From contig NZ_KN322985.1 in assembly GCF_000774145.1 (NCBI RefSeq), forward strand, positions 712,710-776,709: a stretch of 64,000 bases of DNA, read 5' to 3'. The stretch is from Pseudomonas mediterranea CFBP 5447 (GTDB taxonomy: Bacteria; Pseudomonadota; Gammaproteobacteria; Pseudomonadales; Pseudomonadaceae). The position numbers were made by a program, and so were the translations under genes. Below, one piece after another: positions 1 to 17,109 of this stretch (within the stretch, counting starts at the first letter, position 1; each line of letters starts with the position of its first letter). Below the pieces are notes generated by a model. It was not told the origin of the DNA. It worked only from the letters and a program-made list of their open reading frames with translations, and searched no databases.

Positions 1-898
<898 letters not shown>

Positions 899-916
899 TT
901 ACCGGAGAAAACCGCG

Positions 917-3419
<2,503 letters not shown>

Positions 3420-3672
3420 TTAAAGCGGTCCGAGCCGCCGGGGAAAGCGAAGGAAGGCCGAAGCCCCCGATCACCTGCATTAATCACAGTGCACCTTTCA
3501 AAAAAACCGCCGCGTTGGGACAGACCGGAAGACAAATCACCGGTACGTTGCTCGCTACACATTTTTTGGAATCGCCCAGCAAAGACTGCTTGGTAATCGG
3601 CAACTCCTGCAATTCAGGCGAATCCACAGAAGTTGTATCAAGAAGGGAGCGTAGTCTACCGGAAAGCCCCTT

Positions 3673-5001
3673 TCAGCTCAAACCCCGATCTTGCCCTGAT
3701 GGCTGCCAGTGCAATTGCCAGCTGCCATCAGCGTCGCCGTCGAGCCGCGGAAGATTGGCCACCGCCAGTAATTGCCCATCCCGATACAACAGCGGCAATC
3801 GGCCGCGAACGAACGCCGGCAGGCCACTTTCGTTGAGCAAACGCTTGAGATCCCGATGACCACGACCGGACAGCGTCATCACCTCGCCGCCCTGACGATA
3901 GCGCACGCAAAGCCGACCGTCGGGGATTTTGCCAGTGAAGGTCACCCGGCCATTACCCGGCAGGTCCAAGGCATCCGTTGCCCGGGGCCATTCGACGCAA
4001 CCCGAGACCGGTTGCAGCCAAGGCTCGGGTAACCACCAAACCCGCCCGCCGGCCCGGTGCAACTCACCGCCGGCCAGGCGCCAGATCGGTCGGGCATCGT
4101 CCGCTGCGTCGCGCAACGAGTCCCAGCCAGCCCAATGGTCGCTGTCGGGCGGCGTCGTCAGGGCCGCCAGCCAGTGGCTCAATGCATTGCGCTGGCGAGC
4201 CGCTGACAAGGCCTGCAAAGGCGCCAGCGCCAGGGATGGCAGCCCGAGCCAGTCAAACGTGCCCGGGGACCTGGCGTCGGCCAGATCGATCCGTGCCAAT
4301 TCATCCAGCAAACCCTGGGCTTCTGTCAGGTGCGCAGCGCTACGGGCCAGGGTCGAGGCAGCCTGGGGCCACTGTTCGGTCAGCACCGGGAAAACCCGCC
4401 GGCGCAGGTAATTGCGCGAATACCGATGATCGTTATTGGACGGGTCTTCGACCCAGCTCAAGCCCTGCTGCTTCCCATAGGCTTCCAGTTCCGCGCGGGA
4501 TACATCGAGCAACGGGCGCAGCAGGCACCCTTGCCCGAGTGGACGCTGCCTCGGCATCGCCGACAAACCCCGCACACCCGCCCCACGCAGCAAACGAAAC
4601 AGCAGGGTTTCGGCCTGATCGTCGCGGTGCTGGGCTGTCAGCAGCACCTCGTTACCCTGGAGCGCCGCCGCGAAAGCGCCATAGCGCGCCTCTCGGGCGG
4701 CCCGCTCGAGACTGGCGCCTGGGCGGACGTGGACCTCAACCACCTGCAGCGGTATCCCCAGCGCCTCACACACCCGGCGACAATGCTCCGGCCAGGCATC
4801 GGCCGCAGCCTGGAGGCCGTGGTGGACGTGGATAGCGCTGAGCGGTGGCAATGCATGTGTGTCGGAGAGCGATGCGAGCAGGTGCAGCAGGACGGTGGAG
4901 TCGAGACCGCCGGAGAAGGCGATGCGCCAGGCGGGAGCGTTGCGCCAGGGGGAGAGATTCAGCAGAAGCCGGGCTGCAAGATCAATCGTTGGTTGGCTCA
5001 T
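3673..5001 (-). CDS. tilS: tRNA(Ile)-lysidine synthetase
   Basis: TilS modifies C34 of the CAU-anticodon tRNA-Ile to lysidine so that it reads AUA codons. The PP-loop ATPase motif SGGLDS is at residues 30-35 of the 442-residue product, followed by the TilS substrate-binding domain and a small C-terminal TilS_C domain (RGHRDLKRLLNESGLPAF region). I chose the start MSQPTIDLAARLL at 5001; an in-frame ATG 18 bp upstream gives a poorer N-terminus. It is downstream of accA, as in other pseudomonads, with a REP pair in between. Confidence 0.95.
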   Translation of the reverse strand: MSQPTIDLAARLLLNLSPWRNAPAWRIAFSGGLDSTVLLHLLASLSDTHALPPLSAIHVHHGLQAAADAWPEHCRRVCEALGIPLQVVEVHVRPGASLERAAREARYGAFAAALQGNEVLLTAQHRDDQAETLLFRLLRGAGVRGLSAMPRQRPLGQGCLLRPLLDVSRAELEAYGKQQGLSWVEDPSNNDHRYSRNYLRRRVFPVLTEQWPQAASTLARSAAHLTEAQGLLDELARIDLADARSPGTFDWLGLPSLALAPLQALSAARQRNALSHWLAALTTPPDSDHWAGWDSLRDAADDARPIWRLAGGELHRAGGRVWWLPEPWLQPVSGCVEWPRATDALDLPGNGRVTFTGKIPDGRLCVRYRQGGEVMTLSGRGHRDLKRLLNESGLPAFVRGRLPLLYRDGQLLAVANLPRLDGDADGSWQLHWQPSGQDRGLS

Positions 5002-5025
5002 ATCGATCACCTTGCACAAAACGAA

Positions 5026-5115
5026 TGTGGGAGCGAGCCTGCTCGCGATGGCTGCTTAACATTCAACATATCTGTTGGCTGTTATACCGCAATCGCGAGC
5101 AGGCTCGCTCCCACA
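5026..5115. repeat. REP doublet between accA and tilS
   Basis: Two inverted REP cores, tgtgggagcgagcctgctcg at 5026-5045 and its reverse complement ending at 5115, flank about 45 bp. This is the REPIN arrangement common in fluorescent pseudomonads. Confidence 0.88.
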
Positions 5116-5135
5116 TGGGGTGAAGCAGGTTCAGG

Positions 5136-6083
5136 TCAGAGACCGTAGCTCATCAGCCGCTCGTAGCGACGGGCCAGCAGCGCGTCGTTGTCGAACTTCT
5201 TCAGCATCGACAATTGCGAACTCAGCTCTGCACGAATCAGCGCAGCAGCCGCGGCCGGGTCACGGTGAGCACCGCCCACGGGCTCGTTGATCACTTTGTC
5301 CACGATCCCCAGGCCTTTGAGACGCTCAGCGGTGATGCCCATGGCTTCAGCGGCGTCCGGCGCCTTCTCGGCGGTTTTCCACAGGATCGAGGCGCAGCCT
5401 TCCGGCGAGATCACCGCGTAGGTGGAGTACTGCAGCATGTTCAATTGGTCGCAGACGCCGATGGCCAATGCTCCACCGGAACCGCCTTCACCGATGACGG
5501 TGGCGATGATCGGGGTTTTCAACCGGGCCATGACCCGCAGGTTCCAGGCAATCGCTTCGCTCTGGTTGCGCTCTTCGGCGTCGATGCCCGGGTAGGCGCC
5601 CGGGGTGTCGATGAAGGTCAGGATCGGCATCTTGAAACGCTCGGCCATTTCCATCAGGCGGCAGGCCTTGCGGTAGCCTTCCGGACGCGGCATACCGAAG
5701 TTGCGGCGGACTTTCTCGCGCACTTCGCGGCCCTTCTGGTGACCGATGACCATCACCGGCTGGTCCTCCAGGCGGGCGACACCGCCGACGATCGCGGCGT
5801 CGTCGGAGAAGTGACGGTCGCCGTGCAGTTCGTCGAACTCGGTGAAGATGTGCTCGATGTAGTCCAGGGTGTATGGACGGCGCGGATGACGCGCCAGGCG
5901 CGCGATCTGCCAGCTGGTCAGCTTGCCGAAGATGTCTTCGGTCAGCGTGCGGCTCTTGTCCTGCAGACGAGAGATCTCATCGCCGATATTCAGCGAATTG
6001 TCATTACCGACCAAGCGCAACTCTTCGATCTTGGCTTGCAGGTCGGCGATCGGCTGTTCGAAATCTAGAAAATTCGGGTTCAT
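5136..6083 (-). CDS. accA: Acetyl-CoA carboxylase carboxyltransferase subunit alpha
   Basis: AccA pairs with AccD to form the carboxyltransferase that moves the carboxyl group from biotin to acetyl-CoA, the first step of fatty acid synthesis. The 315-residue product begins [20 protein letters not shown] and has the N-terminal helical segment followed by the crotonase-type core ([32 protein letters not shown]). I placed the start at 6083; a longer frame to 6110 adds nine residues not typical of the family. It lies downstream of dnaE, matching the dnaE-accA-tilS order known in Pseudomonas. Confidence 0.97.
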   Translation of the reverse strand: MNPNFLDFEQPIADLQAKIEELRLVGNDNSLNIGDEISRLQDKSRTLTEDIFGKLTSWQIARLARHPRRPYTLDYIEHIFTEFDELHGDRHFSDDAAIVGGVARLEDQPVMVIGHQKGREVREKVRRNFGMPRPEGYRKACRLMEMAERFKMPILTFIDTPGAYPGIDAEERNQSEAIAWNLRVMARLKTPIIATVIGEGGSGGALAIGVCDQLNMLQYSTYAVISPEGCASILWKTAEKAPDAAEAMGITAERLKGLGIVDKVINEPVGGAHRDPAAAAALIRAELSSQLSMLKKFDNDALLARRYERLMSYGL

Positions 6084-6233
6084 AGGCGTCCGTCTTGGGT
6101 CGACGTCCAAGAGAGCTTGGGCCGGCCGGTTGTCTATTCGCGCCCTACCTTAAGGGAGAGGCGCGTTCAGGTCGAGATTAAAAATTCGGGTCGCGGTCAG
6201 GGACACTCCAAGTCCAGGAGTGGCCCCTGGCCG

Positions 6234-9755
<3,522 letters not shown>

Positions 9756-9784
9756 AGTGATCCTGCGTTAAGTCATGAAAACAA

Positions 9785-9810
9785 CAAGGCCCGGATTGTA
9801 CCGGGCCTTG
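9785..9810 (-). terminator. Rho-independent terminator after rnhB
   Basis: Perfect 10-bp inverted repeat (caaggcccgg / ccgggccttg) around a 6-base loop. Read on the minus strand it is followed by TTGTTTTC. It would end transcription of the lpx-rnhB operon before dnaE. Confidence 0.75.
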
Positions 9811-9850
9811 GGTATGAGTGGCGAATGCCCGTCAGTCGAAATACCGACCT

Positions 9851-9941
9851 TGTGGGAGCGAGCCTGCTCGCGATAGCGGTAGTTCGGTCAACAATGATGT
9901 GAGTAATCGATTGCCATCGCGAGCAGGCTCGCTCCCACATG
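9851..9941. repeat. REP doublet between rnhB and dnaE
   Basis: Two inverted REP cores (tgtgggagcgagcctgctcg at 9851 onward, and the reverse complement ending near 9940) with about 45 bp between, a REPIN-type unit. Confidence 0.88.
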
Positions 9942-9960
9942 GAAAACTGCGCTGGGTGGC

Positions 9961-10602
9961 TCAGCTTTCGACTAACCCTTCACGTGCTTCATAAGCCAGC
10001 CGCACCGGCGCGAACGAGCGCCGATGAATGGGCGTTGGCCCCAGCCGCGCCAGAGCTTCCAGATGCACCGGCGTCGGGTAACCCTTGTGGCCACCGATGC
10101 CATAGCCCGGATAAATCAGTTCGAAGGCGCTCATTTCCCGGTCACGGCTGACCTTGGCCAGGATCGATGCCGCCGCGATAGCCGGCACCTTCGCATCGCC
10201 CTGGATCACCGCCTCGGCGCGCATCGACAGTTTCGGGCAACGATTGCCATCGATCATCGCCAGCTTTGGCACGATGTGCAGGCCTTGTACCGCACGCTGC
10301 ATGGCGAGCATGGTGGCGTGCAGGATATTCAGCTCGTCGATTTCTTCGACCTCGGCCCGGGCGATGCACCAGCTCAGGGCCTTCTCGCAGATTTCGTCGT
10401 AGAGCTTCTCGCGACGGGCTTCGGTGAGCTTCTTGGAATCGTTGAGGCCCAGGATCGGCCGGTTCGGGTCGAGAATCACCGCGGCCGTCACCACTGCGCC
10501 GCACAATGGGCCGCGCCCCACTTCGTCGACACCCGCCACCAGCTCTTCGACTTCGGCGACCAGGTTGAAGTCCAGGCCCATCTGCTGCTTCGAATGCTTC
10601 AT
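9961..10602 (-). CDS. rnhB: Ribonuclease HII
   Basis: RNase HII cuts the RNA strand of RNA-DNA hybrids and removes single ribonucleotides from DNA. The product is 213 residues. The catalytic motif [11 protein letters not shown] places D26 and E27 near the N-terminus, and KVSRDREM near the centre is also typical. The start ATG overlaps the lpxB stop (ATGA), so the two are translationally coupled; a second in-frame Met at residue 8 is possible. It closes the lipid A operon, as in many gammaproteobacteria. Confidence 0.96.
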   Translation of the reverse strand: MKHSKQQMGLDFNLVAEVEELVAGVDEVGRGPLCGAVVTAAVILDPNRPILGLNDSKKLTEARREKLYDEICEKALSWCIARAEVEEIDELNILHATMLAMQRAVQGLHIVPKLAMIDGNRCPKLSMRAEAVIQGDAKVPAIAAASILAKVSRDREMSAFELIYPGYGIGGHKGYPTPVHLEALARLGPTPIHRRSFAPVRLAYEAREGLVES

Positions 10603-11729
10603 GGCTTGGCACCGATCAAGGTCAGTACCGCGTCTGCCGCCTGGTTGGAGGCATCGCGGCGCAACGTGCGGTGAATTTCGTCAAAGCCCCGGGTCTGTTC
10701 CTGGCCACCGTCGATCAGCGGCGCCAGCGTGTTGGCCAATGCGTCGGCGGTTGCGTCGTCCTGCAGCAACTCAGGCACCAGCAAACGCTGGGCCAGCAGG
10801 TTCGGCAAGGAGATGTAAGGACTCTTGACCATGCGCTTGAGGATCCAGAACGTCAGCGGTGCCAGACGATAGGCGACCACCATCGGGCGCTTGTACAGCA
10901 ACGCTTCAAGGGTAGCAGTGCCGGAGGCAATCAACACTGCGTCGCACGCAGCCAACGCCTGGTGCGAGCGACCGTCGAGCAGCGTGACCGGCAAATCGCG
11001 GCCGGCCAGCAATGCTTCGAGCTGCTCACGCCGCTGCGGACTGGCACACGGCAGGACAAAACGTACGCCGGGACGCATTGCCCGAAGACGCTCGGCGGCA
11101 TCGAAGAACAAGCCGCCCAGGCGACTCACTTCGCCGCCCCGGCTGCCCGGCATCAAGGCCACCAGCGGCCCGTCGGGCAAGCCCAGCGCCCGGCGGGCAG
11201 CCTCGCGGTCGGCTTCCAGGGGAATGGTGTCGGCCAGGGTATGCCCGACAAACCGCACCGGCATGCCCTTTTCCTCATAGAACCTGGCTTCGAACGGCAG
11301 CAACGTCAGCATCAGGTCGCAGCCTTCGCGGATCTTCAGTACGCGCTTCTGCCGCCAGGCCCAGACCGAAGGACTGACGTAGTGCACGGTCTTGATCCCG
11401 GCCTGACGCAACTTGAGTTCGATATTGAGGGTGAAATCCGGCGCATCGATGCCGATGAACACATCCGGTTTTTCGTCAATGAGGGTCGCAATCAGCTTCT
11501 TGCGCCGAGCCAGCAGCTCTCGCAGCCGACCGAGCACTTCCACCAGCCCCATCACCGACAGGCGCTCCATCGGGAAATAGGAGGTCAGTCCCTCGGCCTG
11601 CATCAATGGCCCGCCGACGCCGATAAACTCGACCGCCGGGTGCTGCACCTTGAGCGCTCGCATCAGGCCTGCACCCAGGATATCGCCGGAAGCTTCGCCC
11701 GCCACCAGCGCAACACGCAAATGGCCCAT
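10599..11729 (-). CDS. lpxB: Lipid-A-disaccharide synthase
   Basis: LpxB joins UDP-2,3-diacylglucosamine and lipid X to form the lipid A disaccharide at the inner face of the cytoplasmic membrane. The 376-residue product has the family start ([20 protein letters not shown]), the segment [20 protein letters not shown], and [10 protein letters not shown] in the nucleotide-sugar-binding half. It begins 2 bp after lpxA and overlaps rnhB by 4 bp, in the conserved lpxD-fabZ-lpxA-lpxB-rnhB series. Confidence 0.97.
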   Translation of the reverse strand: MGHLRVALVAGEASGDILGAGLMRALKVQHPAVEFIGVGGPLMQAEGLTSYFPMERLSVMGLVEVLGRLRELLARRKKLIATLIDEKPDVFIGIDAPDFTLNIELKLRQAGIKTVHYVSPSVWAWRQKRVLKIREGCDLMLTLLPFEARFYEEKGMPVRFVGHTLADTIPLEADREAARRALGLPDGPLVALMPGSRGGEVSRLGGLFFDAAERLRAMRPGVRFVLPCASPQRREQLEALLAGRDLPVTLLDGRSHQALAACDAVLIASGTATLEALLYKRPMVVAYRLAPLTFWILKRMVKSPYISLPNLLAQRLLVPELLQDDATADALANTLAPLIDGGQEQTRGFDEIHRTLRRDASNQAADAVLTLIGAKP

Positions 11730-11731
11730 GG

Positions 11732-12508
11732 TCAGCGAGTGATGCCGCGGGTCGAAGACTGGATGGAGTCACGGAACACCGCGACTTCCGGGAACTGGGT
11801 CGATGCTTCGGCCAACTCGACAAGTGCCTGCTCGATGGTCAACCCCTGGCGGTACACGACCTTATAGGCGCGACGTAATGCAGTGATCGCGTCTTCGCTG
11901 AAACCACGCCGGCGCATGCCTTCGAAGTTCATGCTGCGGGCTTCGGCCGGATTGCCGAACACGGTGACATACGCCGGGACGTCCTTGCCGATGGCGGTGC
12001 CCATGCCGGAAAAGCTGTGGGCACCGATATGGCAGTACTGGTGAACCAGGGTGAAGCCGGACAGGATCGCCCAGTCGTCCACGTGGACATGGCCCGCCAG
12101 CGCGGTGTTGTTGACCAGGATGCAATGGTTGCCAATGACGCTGTCGTGGCCGATGTGGGCATAAGCCATGATCAGGTTATGGTCGCCCAGGGTCGTTTCG
12201 GAACGATCCTGAACGGTGCCACGGTGAATCGTCACGCCCTCGCGGATCACATTGTGATCGCCGATGACCAGGCGGGTTTCTTCACCCTTGTATTTGAGAT
12301 CGGGCGTGTCCTCGCCTACCGTGGAAAACTGGTAGATACGATTGTGCCGGCCGATCCGGGTCGGTCCCTTGAGCACCACGTGCGGGCCGATCACCGTACC
12401 CTCGCCGATTTCCACACCTGCGCCGATAATCGACCAAGGGCCGACCTCGACGTCGTCGGCCAGGATGGCCGTCGGATCGATGATTGCGCGAGGGTCAATC
12501 AAACTCAT
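11732..12508 (-). CDS. lpxA: UDP-N-acetylglucosamine acyltransferase
   Basis: LpxA adds the first 3-hydroxyacyl chain to UDP-GlcNAc, the first step of lipid A synthesis. The 258-residue product is a left-handed beta-helix built from hexapeptide repeats ([20 protein letters not shown]). The catalytic His is H121 in the motif [11 protein letters not shown] helical C-terminal domain follows. The start [10 protein letters not shown] at 12508 overlaps the fabZ stop (ATGA); a frame extended upstream to 12526 lies wholly within fabZ and is less likely. Confidence 0.97.
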   Translation of the reverse strand: MSLIDPRAIIDPTAILADDVEVGPWSIIGAGVEIGEGTVIGPHVVLKGPTRIGRHNRIYQFSTVGEDTPDLKYKGEETRLVIGDHNVIREGVTIHRGTVQDRSETTLGDHNLIMAYAHIGHDSVIGNHCILVNNTALAGHVHVDDWAILSGFTLVHQYCHIGAHSFSGMGTAIGKDVPAYVTVFGNPAEARSMNFEGMRRRGFSEDAITALRRAYKVVYRQGLTIEQALVELAEASTQFPEVAVFRDSIQSSTRGITR

Positions 12509-12945
12509 AGCTTGCGTTCCGCGCAAATGATTTCAGCGGAGCAGACAGGCTTGCCGTCGACCGAAGCCTGGCATTCGAACTTCCAGATCTGGCGCTTGCA
12601 ACTGATGAACGTGGCTTCGAGGATCAACTGATCGCCCGGGGTCACCGGCTGGCGGAAACGCAACTTGTCGGACCCGACGAAGTAGTACAGCGTGCCGTCC
12701 GCAGGCTTCACGTCCATGATCTTGAAACCAAGGATCCCGGCAGCCTGAGCCATGGCCTCGATGATCAGCACGCCCGGCATGATGGGATGCGCAGGGAAGT
12801 GACCATTGAAGAACGGCTCGTTGATGCTGACATTCTTGTAGGCGCGAATGCGCTTGCCCTCAATATCCAGCTCCACTACCCGATCCACAAGCAGGAACGG
12901 GTAACGGTGAGGCAGGTATTCGCGAATCTCGTTGATGTCCATCAT
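12505..12945 (-). CDS. fabZ: 3-hydroxyacyl-ACP dehydratase FabZ
   Basis: FabZ dehydrates 3-hydroxyacyl-ACP in fatty acid elongation and so competes with LpxA/LpxD for the same substrate pool. The 146-residue hotdog-fold protein has the catalytic His H49 ([13 protein letters not shown]) and Glu E63 (IEAMAQAAG). There are two adjacent Met codons at the start; either may be used. It overlaps lpxA by 4 bp and is 106 bp downstream of lpxD. Confidence 0.97.
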   Translation of the reverse strand: MMDINEIREYLPHRYPFLLVDRVVELDIEGKRIRAYKNVSINEPFFNGHFPAHPIMPGVLIIEAMAQAAGILGFKIMDVKPADGTLYYFVGSDKLRFRQPVTPGDQLILEATFISCKRQIWKFECQASVDGKPVCSAEIICAERKL

Positions 12946-13051
12946 TTCGGGGGGAAGCCTATGTAAAGATTGGGAGGTGCGCGGTAGACGCGCGCTCCGC
13001 TAGCAAATCAAGGAAGCCTGGCGGCCATGCACACTTGATATGGAAATGGTA

Positions 13052-14107
13052 TCAGCCATCTGATGAAGCATTACCGCCAGGGGTCACGTCCCCTACACGC
13101 TTTTCCACCTGTTTCAGGCGTCGCGCGATGTCATCGAGCTGACGGATACGGGCCGCGCTCTTGCGCCATTCGGCCGCCGGCTGCATCGCCGTACCGGAAG
13201 AATAGGCACCCGGCTCGGTAATCGAGTGGGTCACCATGGTCATCCCGGTCAGGAAAACGTTGTCACAGATATCGATGTGCCCCACCAGCCCCACGCCACC
13301 GGCAAGCATGCAATGCTTGCCGATCCTGGTGCTGCCGGAGATACCCACGCAGGCCGCCATGGCGGTGTGGTCGCCGACCTGGACGTTGTGAGCGATCTGG
13401 ATCTGGTTATCGAGCTTCACGCCATTGCCGATGATCGTGTCGGCCAGCGCGCCGCGGTCGATGGCGGTATTGACGCCGATCTCCACGTCATCGCCGACGG
13501 TGACCCCACCGATCTGGGCAATCTTCTGCCAGACGCCCTTCTCGTTGGCGAAACCGAACCCCTCACCACCCAGCACCGCGCCGGACTGGATCACCACCCG
13601 CCTGCCGATGCGCACATCGTGATACAGGGTGACCCGGGGAGCCAACCAGCCGCCTTCGCCGATCTCGCTACGAGCCCCGACGAAACAATGAGCCCCCAGC
13701 GTAACCCCGGCACCGATCCGCGCCGCACTCTCGATGACCACGAAAGGACCGATGCTGGCCGTCGGATCGACCACCGCATCCGCCGCAATCACCGCACTGG
13801 GATGAATGCCGGCAGCCGCCTTGGGCTTGGGGTCGAACAGATGGGAAATCCGCGCATACGCCAGGTAGGGATCGGGTACGATCAGGGCGTCACCGGCAAA
13901 ACCTTCGGCATCGGCAGCCTTGAGCAGCAACGCGGCGGCCCGGCTATCAGCCAGGTATTTGCGATATTGAGGATTTGCCAGGAAGCTCAACTGAGCTGGG
14001 CCAGCCTCTTGCAAAGTGGCTAGCCCAGTGATTGCCTTCTCCGGGTCGCCACGCAGGGTGGCTCCGAGGAACTCGGCCAACTGGCCGAGTTTGATAGTCG
14101 CTGTCAT
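13052..14107 (-). CDS. lpxD: UDP-3-O-(3-hydroxyacyl)glucosamine N-acyltransferase
   Basis: LpxD adds the second acyl chain in lipid A synthesis. The 351-residue product has an N-terminal uridine-binding domain (residues about 1-100, [12 protein letters not shown]), a long left-handed beta-helix of hexapeptide repeats, and the conserved [20 protein letters not shown] region with the catalytic His. A C-terminal helix ([18 protein letters not shown]) ends the protein. It starts 3 bp after skp and is probably in the same transcript. Confidence 0.97.
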   Translation of the reverse strand: MTATIKLGQLAEFLGATLRGDPEKAITGLATLQEAGPAQLSFLANPQYRKYLADSRAAALLLKAADAEGFAGDALIVPDPYLAYARISHLFDPKPKAAAGIHPSAVIAADAVVDPTASIGPFVVIESAARIGAGVTLGAHCFVGARSEIGEGGWLAPRVTLYHDVRIGRRVVIQSGAVLGGEGFGFANEKGVWQKIAQIGGVTVGDDVEIGVNTAIDRGALADTIIGNGVKLDNQIQIAHNVQVGDHTAMAACVGISGSTRIGKHCMLAGGVGLVGHIDICDNVFLTGMTMVTHSITEPGAYSSGTAMQPAAEWRKSAARIRQLDDIARRLKQVEKRVGDVTPGGNASSDG

Positions 14108-14110
14108 GGA

Positions 14111-14614
14111 TTACTTCAGCTGATTCATGCGCTCGATGACCTGGCGCGTGATGTCGTACTGAGGTTTGACATCGATCACTGCGCCACGCTCGAACACCAG
14201 GTCAAAACCACCTTTCTTGATGACTTCTTCCACGGCGCTGTCGAGCTTCGGCTTGAGCTGCTTGAGCATTTCACGGTCGGCAACGGCTTTCGCTTCGTTC
14301 AGCTCCTTGGACTGGAACTGGAAGTCACGGGCCTTTTGCTTGAACTCAAGCTCCAGGCGCTCACGCTCGCCCTGGGCCATCTTGTCGCCACCGGCGACCA
14401 GGCGATCCTGGATGCCTTTGGCACTGCTTTCCAGGCTCTTGAGCTTGGTCAGTTGCGGGCCGAACTTTTTCTCGGCGTCCACGGCGTATTTCTTGGCCGC
14501 GTCGGATTCCAGCAAGGCCATCTGATAGTTCAGAACGGCGATCTTCATGTCGGCAAAAGCCGGACCTGCGACCAGTACGGTCGCCAGGAGAACCAATTGA
14601 GTCAACTTACGCAC
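14111..14614 (-). CDS. skp: Periplasmic chaperone Skp/OmpH family
   Basis: Skp holds unfolded outer-membrane proteins in the periplasm and hands them to BamA. The 167-residue product begins with a signal peptide (MRKLTQLVLLATVLVAGPAFA, cleaved after about residue 21). The rest is largely charged coiled coil (residues about 40-115). The start codon is GTG, preceded by a GGAG Shine-Dalgarno sequence eight bases upstream. It sits just downstream of bamA, as in most Proteobacteria. Confidence 0.94.
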   Translation of the reverse strand: MRKLTQLVLLATVLVAGPAFADMKIAVLNYQMALLESDAAKKYAVDAEKKFGPQLTKLKSLESSAKGIQDRLVAGGDKMAQGERERLELEFKQKARDFQFQSKELNEAKAVADREMLKQLKPKLDSAVEEVIKKGGFDLVFERGAVIDVKPQYDITRQVIERMNQLK

Positions 14615-14659
14615 GATGTACTCCTACAAAATTCATTGTCGTTATCTTGGGTCAGACGC

Positions 14660-17035
14660 TTAGAACGTCTGGCCGAGGGAGAATTGGAACACTTGGGTTT
14701 CAGCGTCATCCGGTTTCTTGATCGGCATCGCCAGCGCGAAGCTCAAAGGACCGAGGGCAGTCACCCAGGTCACGCCTACGCCCACGGAACTGGCCATGTT
14801 GCTGAGGCTGATGTCGTTGCACTGGGTATTGGACTTGGTGCCGTTAGTGTTGGTGGTGTCGCTGCACTTGGAGTCGAATACGTTACCCACGTCCCAGAAG
14901 ACCGAGGTCCGCAGCGAGCGCTGGTCCTTGACGAACGGCATCGGGAACAGAACCTCGAGACCACCCTGGATGAGCACGTTGCCACCGAATGGCAGCGGAT
15001 CCTGATCCGGGTCGGCGATGGTACCTGGGTTGGTGCCCCGGCTCGGGGTACTGCGCGGCCCCAGGGTGCTGTCCTTGAAGCCACGTACCGAGTTGAAACC
15101 ACCTGCGTAGTAGTTCTCGTAGAACGGCAAGCCATCGGTCGAACCGTAGCCATCACCATAACCCAGCTCGGTATGCAGGCGCATGGTGTAGGTGTCGGTC
15201 AACGGCTGGAACAGCTGGCCACGATAATCGAGTTTGAAGAACGACAGGTCACTGCCAGGGGTCGTCGTTTCCAGGACCAGGCTCTGGGAATGACCACGCG
15301 TCGCCAGCACGCCCTTGTTCAGGGTCGATTCGGACCAGCCGGCAGACGCCTTGAAGTTCAGGTAGCTGTCGCCTTCCTTGTTAACGAAATCGAAGATCTC
15401 GTCAACGGTGTATTTACCGGTGTTGATCTTGTCCTGCTGGGCAGTCAGACCGAACGTCAGGCGCGAGGTCTCGCTGATCGGGTAGCCGATGTTGGCGCCG
15501 ACACCATAGCTGTCCACCGCATAGCTGGAGATATCGGAGTCGAGCTCGTCATAGTCGGTGGTGCGATAGAAGGCGTTGTAGCCCAGGCTCACACCGTCGG
15601 CAGTCCAGTAGGGGTCCACGAAACCGAAGTTGTAGCGGGTCTGGTATTCACTGCGGGTCAGGCCGACGCTGACTTTGTTACCGGTACCCAGGAAGTTGTT
15701 CTGGGTGATCGAGCCACCGAGGATCAGGCCGGCGCTCTGGGCAAAACCGACACTGGCGGTGATCGAGCCGGAAGCCTGCTCTTCGACGCTGTAGTTCACA
15801 TCGACCTGGTCATCGACGCCCGGTACCGCCGGGGTCTCGACGTTGACCTCCTTGAAGAAGCCGAGGCGCTCCAGACGGGTCTTGGATTGGTCGATCAGGT
15901 AGGTCGACGCCCAGCCACCTTCCATCTGGCGCATCTCACGACGCAGCACCTCGTCCTCGGACTTGGTGTTGCCACGGAAGTTGATGCGGTTGACATAGGC
16001 ACGCTTGCCCGGGTCCACGGCGAAGGTGATGTCGACGGTGTGATCTTCATCGTGTGGCTGCGGCACGCCGTTGACGTTGGCGAAGGTATAGCCTTCGTTA
16101 CCCAGGCGACGGGTGATCAGCTCGGACGTGGTGGTCATCAGCTTGCGCGAGAACACCTGGCCTTTCTGCACCAGCAGCAACGACTTGACCTGGTCTTCAG
16201 GCACCTTCAGATCACCGCTGAGCTTGACGTCGCGAACCGTGTACTTCTCGCCTTCGTTGACGTTGACGGTGATGTAGACATGCTTCTTGTCCGGGGTAAT
16301 GGATACCTGGGTCGAAGCGATGTCCATGTTGATGTAGCCACGGTCCAGGTAGTAGGAACGCAGGCGCTCCAGGTCACCGGAGAGTTTTTCACGGGCGTAC
16401 TTGTCATCGTTCTTGAAGAACGACAGCCAGTTGGTGGTCTTGAGTTCGAACAGGTCGATCAGGTCTTCGTCGGGGAAAACCGTGTTACCCACCACGTTGA
16501 TGTGCTGGATGGCTGCCACGGTGCCTTCGTTGATGTTGACCTTCAGGCCCACACGGTTGCGAGGCTGCGGCACCACTTCGGTGTCGACGGTGGCCGAGTA
16601 GCGACCCTGGGCGACGTACTGGCGCTGCAGTTCGTTACGCACGCCTTCGAGGGTCGCGCGCTGGAAGATCTCGCCTTCGGCCAGACCGGACTGCTTGAGG
16701 CCTTTCATCAGGTCTTCGGTGGAGATCGCCTTGTTGCCTTCGATCTCGATGCTGGCGACCGACGGCCGCTCGACGACCGTGATGACCAGGACGTTACCGT
16801 CACGTCCCAGCTGGATATCCTGAAAGAAACCGGTCTTGAACAGCGCACGAGTGGACTCCACCAGGCGCCGATCATCCGCCTGCTCGCCGACGTTCAACGG
16901 CAAGGCACCAAAGACGCTACCCGCGGAAACCCGCTGGAGGCCGTTGACACGAATATCAGAGATAGTGAAGGACTCGGCGTGAACTTCGGCGATCATCAAC
17001 ACGGTAAACACCGCGGTTAGCAGCAGACGTTTCAT
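14660..17035 (-). CDS. bamA: Outer membrane protein assembly factor BamA
   Basis: BamA is the essential central subunit of the BAM complex that folds beta-barrel proteins into the outer membrane. The 791-residue product starts with a signal peptide (MKRLLLTAVFTVLMIAEVHA), followed by five POTRA domains (about residues 22-420) and a 16-strand Omp85 barrel. The barrel contains the VRGF motif (NSVRGFKDSTLGPRS) and ends in FQFSLGQTF, a typical C-terminal aromatic barrel signal. I chose the start at 17035, which gives a clean signal peptide. It lies between rseP and skp. Confidence 0.97.
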   Translation of the reverse strand: MKRLLLTAVFTVLMIAEVHAESFTISDIRVNGLQRVSAGSVFGALPLNVGEQADDRRLVESTRALFKTGFFQDIQLGRDGNVLVITVVERPSVASIEIEGNKAISTEDLMKGLKQSGLAEGEIFQRATLEGVRNELQRQYVAQGRYSATVDTEVVPQPRNRVGLKVNINEGTVAAIQHINVVGNTVFPDEDLIDLFELKTTNWLSFFKNDDKYAREKLSGDLERLRSYYLDRGYINMDIASTQVSITPDKKHVYITVNVNEGEKYTVRDVKLSGDLKVPEDQVKSLLLVQKGQVFSRKLMTTTSELITRRLGNEGYTFANVNGVPQPHDEDHTVDITFAVDPGKRAYVNRINFRGNTKSEDEVLRREMRQMEGGWASTYLIDQSKTRLERLGFFKEVNVETPAVPGVDDQVDVNYSVEEQASGSITASVGFAQSAGLILGGSITQNNFLGTGNKVSVGLTRSEYQTRYNFGFVDPYWTADGVSLGYNAFYRTTDYDELDSDISSYAVDSYGVGANIGYPISETSRLTFGLTAQQDKINTGKYTVDEIFDFVNKEGDSYLNFKASAGWSESTLNKGVLATRGHSQSLVLETTTPGSDLSFFKLDYRGQLFQPLTDTYTMRLHTELGYGDGYGSTDGLPFYENYYAGGFNSVRGFKDSTLGPRSTPSRGTNPGTIADPDQDPLPFGGNVLIQGGLEVLFPMPFVKDQRSLRTSVFWDVGNVFDSKCSDTTNTNGTKSNTQCNDISLSNMASSVGVGVTWVTALGPLSFALAMPIKKPDDAETQVFQFSLGQTF

Positions 17036-17070
17036 GAAGTCCTTTCTTATTCCAACTGGCAATAAACAAA

Positions 17071-17089
17071 CTGCCGCAAAATGCGGCAG
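17071..17089 (-). terminator. Hairpin between rseP and bamA
   Basis: Perfect 7-bp stem (ctgccgc / gcggcag) with a 5-base loop. On the minus strand it is followed by the T-rich run TTTGTTTATTG. It may be a partial terminator that sets the level of bamA relative to upstream genes. Confidence 0.55.
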
Positions 17090-17109
17090 ATTCGCAATTC
17101 AGCGAAGCG

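Noticed and set aside
14336..17020. Long plus-strand open frame (894 codons) opposite bamA and skp
   Set aside because: Shadow frame caused by codon bias; bamA and skp on the minus strand carry all family motifs.
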